Source: Hwanghaeella sp. (GTDB lineage Bacteria > Pseudomonadota > Alphaproteobacteria > UBA8366 > Aestuariispiraceae). Taken from it: a stretch of DNA of 64,000 nucleotides. The position numbers were made by a program, and so were the translations under genes. The stretch is taken from NCBI GenBank assembly GCA_028282025.1, contig JANQIT010000074.1, forward strand, positions 1-64,000, read 5' to 3'. A model generated the notes under the pieces. That model was not told where the DNA came from, ran no database searches, and saw nothing but the letters and a program-made list of their open reading frames with translations. This document shows, in pieces, positions 62,934-64,000 of this stretch (positions are counted from its first letter, which is position 1; the number at the start of each line of letters is the position of its first letter).

Positions 62934-64000
62934 CTAGCCAACCGCGTCGCCAGACGCCGGGTCGGTCAGATCGATCCAAATGGTTTTCAACTCCGTGTAC
63001 TGGTCATGCGCATGGACGCCATTGTCGCGTCCACCGAAACCCGACTGCTTGTACCCGCCGAACGGCGTCGAGATATCCCCCTCGCCATAGCAGTTGACCG
63101 TAACGGTGCCCGCCCGGATGGAGCGGGCCATGGAGATGGCGCGCCGCGCATTGGCGGTGAAGACCGATGCGGTCAGCCCGTAGTCGGTGTCATTCGCCAA
63201 CGCCACCGCCTCTTCATCAGACGAAACGGTTAGAACGGACAGTACGGGACCGAAGACCTCCTCCCGCGCCAGCCGGTGGGACGGGCCGACTTCATAGATC
63301 GTCGGCGGGACGAACGGTCCGTCCGCCTTGCCGCCCACGACCGCATCCTTTTTCAGGAAGGATTTGATCTTCTTGAGATGCGTCTTATCGACAATGGCCC
63401 CCAGATTGTTCACGGGGTCGAGCGGGTCGCCGGTACGCCAGTCACGCAGCCGCGCCAGCATTCTCTCCAGCAGCGGCGCCTTTACCGCCTCGTGAACGAT
63501 CAGGCGGGAGTTTGCGGAACAGTTCTCCCCCATGTTCCAGAAGGCCGCGTTGACAAGATGTTCGGCAACCAGATCGAGGTTCTCCGCATCCTCCAGAACC
63601 ACCGCGGGGTTCTTACCGCCGCATTCCAAGACGACTTTCTTGAGGTTCGAATCCGCCGAATAGCGCAGGAAGCGCCGGCCGGTCTCGGTAGAGCCGGTAA
63701 AGCTCACCATGTCGATGCCGGGATGGCGGCCCAGCGGCTCACCCACCGCGGGACCATCGCCGGGAAGAACCTGCAGCACCCCTGCGGGGACGCCTGCCTC
63801 GGCGGCGAGTTCCGCGACGCGCAAAGCGGTCAGGCTGGTCTGTTCCGCAGGTTTCACAATGACGGAACATCCGGACGCCAAGGCGGGCCCGATCTTCCAG
63901 GCCAGCATCAGAAGCGGGAAGTTCCAGGGTAAAACCGCAGCGACCACGCCAATCGGCTCCCGAACGATCATCGCGATGGCGTCGTCGCCGCCGGGGGCGG
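62934..64000 (-). CDS. Aldehyde dehydrogenase (5' end outside window)
   Basis: NAD(P)-dependent oxidation of an aldehyde to an acid. At least 355 residues are in the window, and the frame is open to its right edge; about 130 N-terminal residues are missing. REPIGVVAAVLPWNFPL, VSFTGSTETGRRFLRY, the catalytic Glu in LECGGKNP, and the catalytic Cys in WNMGENCSANSRL are intact. FGGYKQSGFGGRDNG near the C-terminus fits PuuC-like enzymes. It precedes the FAD oxidoreductase in one operon. Confidence 0.95.
   Translation of the reverse strand, partial: APGGDDAIAMIVREPIGVVAAVLPWNFPLLMLAWKIGPALASGCSVIVKPAEQTSLTALRVAELAAEAGVPAGVLQVLPGDGPAVGEPLGRHPGIDMVSFTGSTETGRRFLRYSADSNLKKVVLECGGKNPAVVLEDAENLDLVAEHLVNAAFWNMGENCSANSRLIVHEAVKAPLLERMLARLRDWRTGDPLDPVNNLGAIVDKTHLKKIKSFLKKDAVVGGKADGPFVPPTIYEVGPSHRLAREEVFGPVLSVLTVSSDEEAVALANDTDYGLTASVFTANARRAISMARSIRAGTVTVNCYGEGDISTPFGGYKQSGFGGRDNGVHAHDQYTELKTIWIDLTDPASGDAVG

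Noticed and set aside
1-64000. CRISPR arrays, rRNA genes and insertion sequences
   Set aside because: I looked for regularly spaced repeats, rRNA motifs and transposase genes with terminal inverted repeats, and found none.

Overview
The window looks like the chromosome of an alphaproteobacterium of the Rhodospirillales type. It is GC-rich and carries a recA - cckA - flhB - fliR - fliQ - fliE - flgC - flgB block, an alphaproteobacterial PflI/DUF6468-like and MotE pair behind fliM, and the two-domain malic enzyme MaeB. The species cannot be named from the sequence.

Layout. 1-2358: alaS, truncated at its 3' end by the window edge. 2865-3965: recA, with an inverted repeat upstream that may be a LexA operator. 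4207-9851: a minus-strand operon flgB-flgC-fliE-fliQ-fliR-flhB-cckA behind a clear sigma-54 promoter. 10097-12216: plus-strand genes for an FlhB C-terminal paralogue, a small unknown protein, fliO and fliP. 12277-17657: a minus-strand operon of two MotB-like proteins and a 1263-residue periplasmic AMIN/TPR-like protein. 17865-21594: cheY, motE, a pflI-like gene, fliM and fliL. 21987-25423: flgF-flgG-flgA-flgH behind a consensus sigma-54 promoter, closed by a strong terminator. Rod, ring, export, C-ring and motor-associated genes are therefore present, but flgI, flgJ, fliF and motA are not in the window.

25817-39992 holds ordinary chromosomal genes: a gamma-glutamyltransferase-family protein, a LuxR solo, a PAS protein, an M20 deacylase divergent from a DUF364 protein, an MFS transporter, mgtE, maeB, a CaiB-type CoA-transferase and an autotransporter.

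40490-55295 is a 14.8 kb integrated element at the 3' end of tRNA-Leu(GAG). It is bounded by a 17 bp direct repeat, and both ends carry a 13 bp repeat that is probably an integrase arm site. It encodes a tyrosine integrase, a serine recombinase, a T7-like terminase large subunit with an added zinc-binding N-terminus, a T7 gp14-like internal virion protein, small phage-like proteins and a P-loop helicase-like protein. It encodes no recognisable capsid, portal or tail. It also carries probable defence cargo: a zinc-ribbon/deoxyribosyltransferase-like protein, a membrane-anchored Mrr-like nuclease, a polytopic membrane protein and an unknown protein divergent from the nuclease. It reads as a phage satellite or a decayed podoviral prophage, and is the most novel part of the window.

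55548-64000 returns to chromosome: a small PAS-like protein, lipB, a chemoreceptor co-transcribed with an unusual eight-repeat periplasmic protein, a tannase-family esterase, and an FAD oxidoreductase plus aldehyde dehydrogenase pair cut by the right edge of the window.
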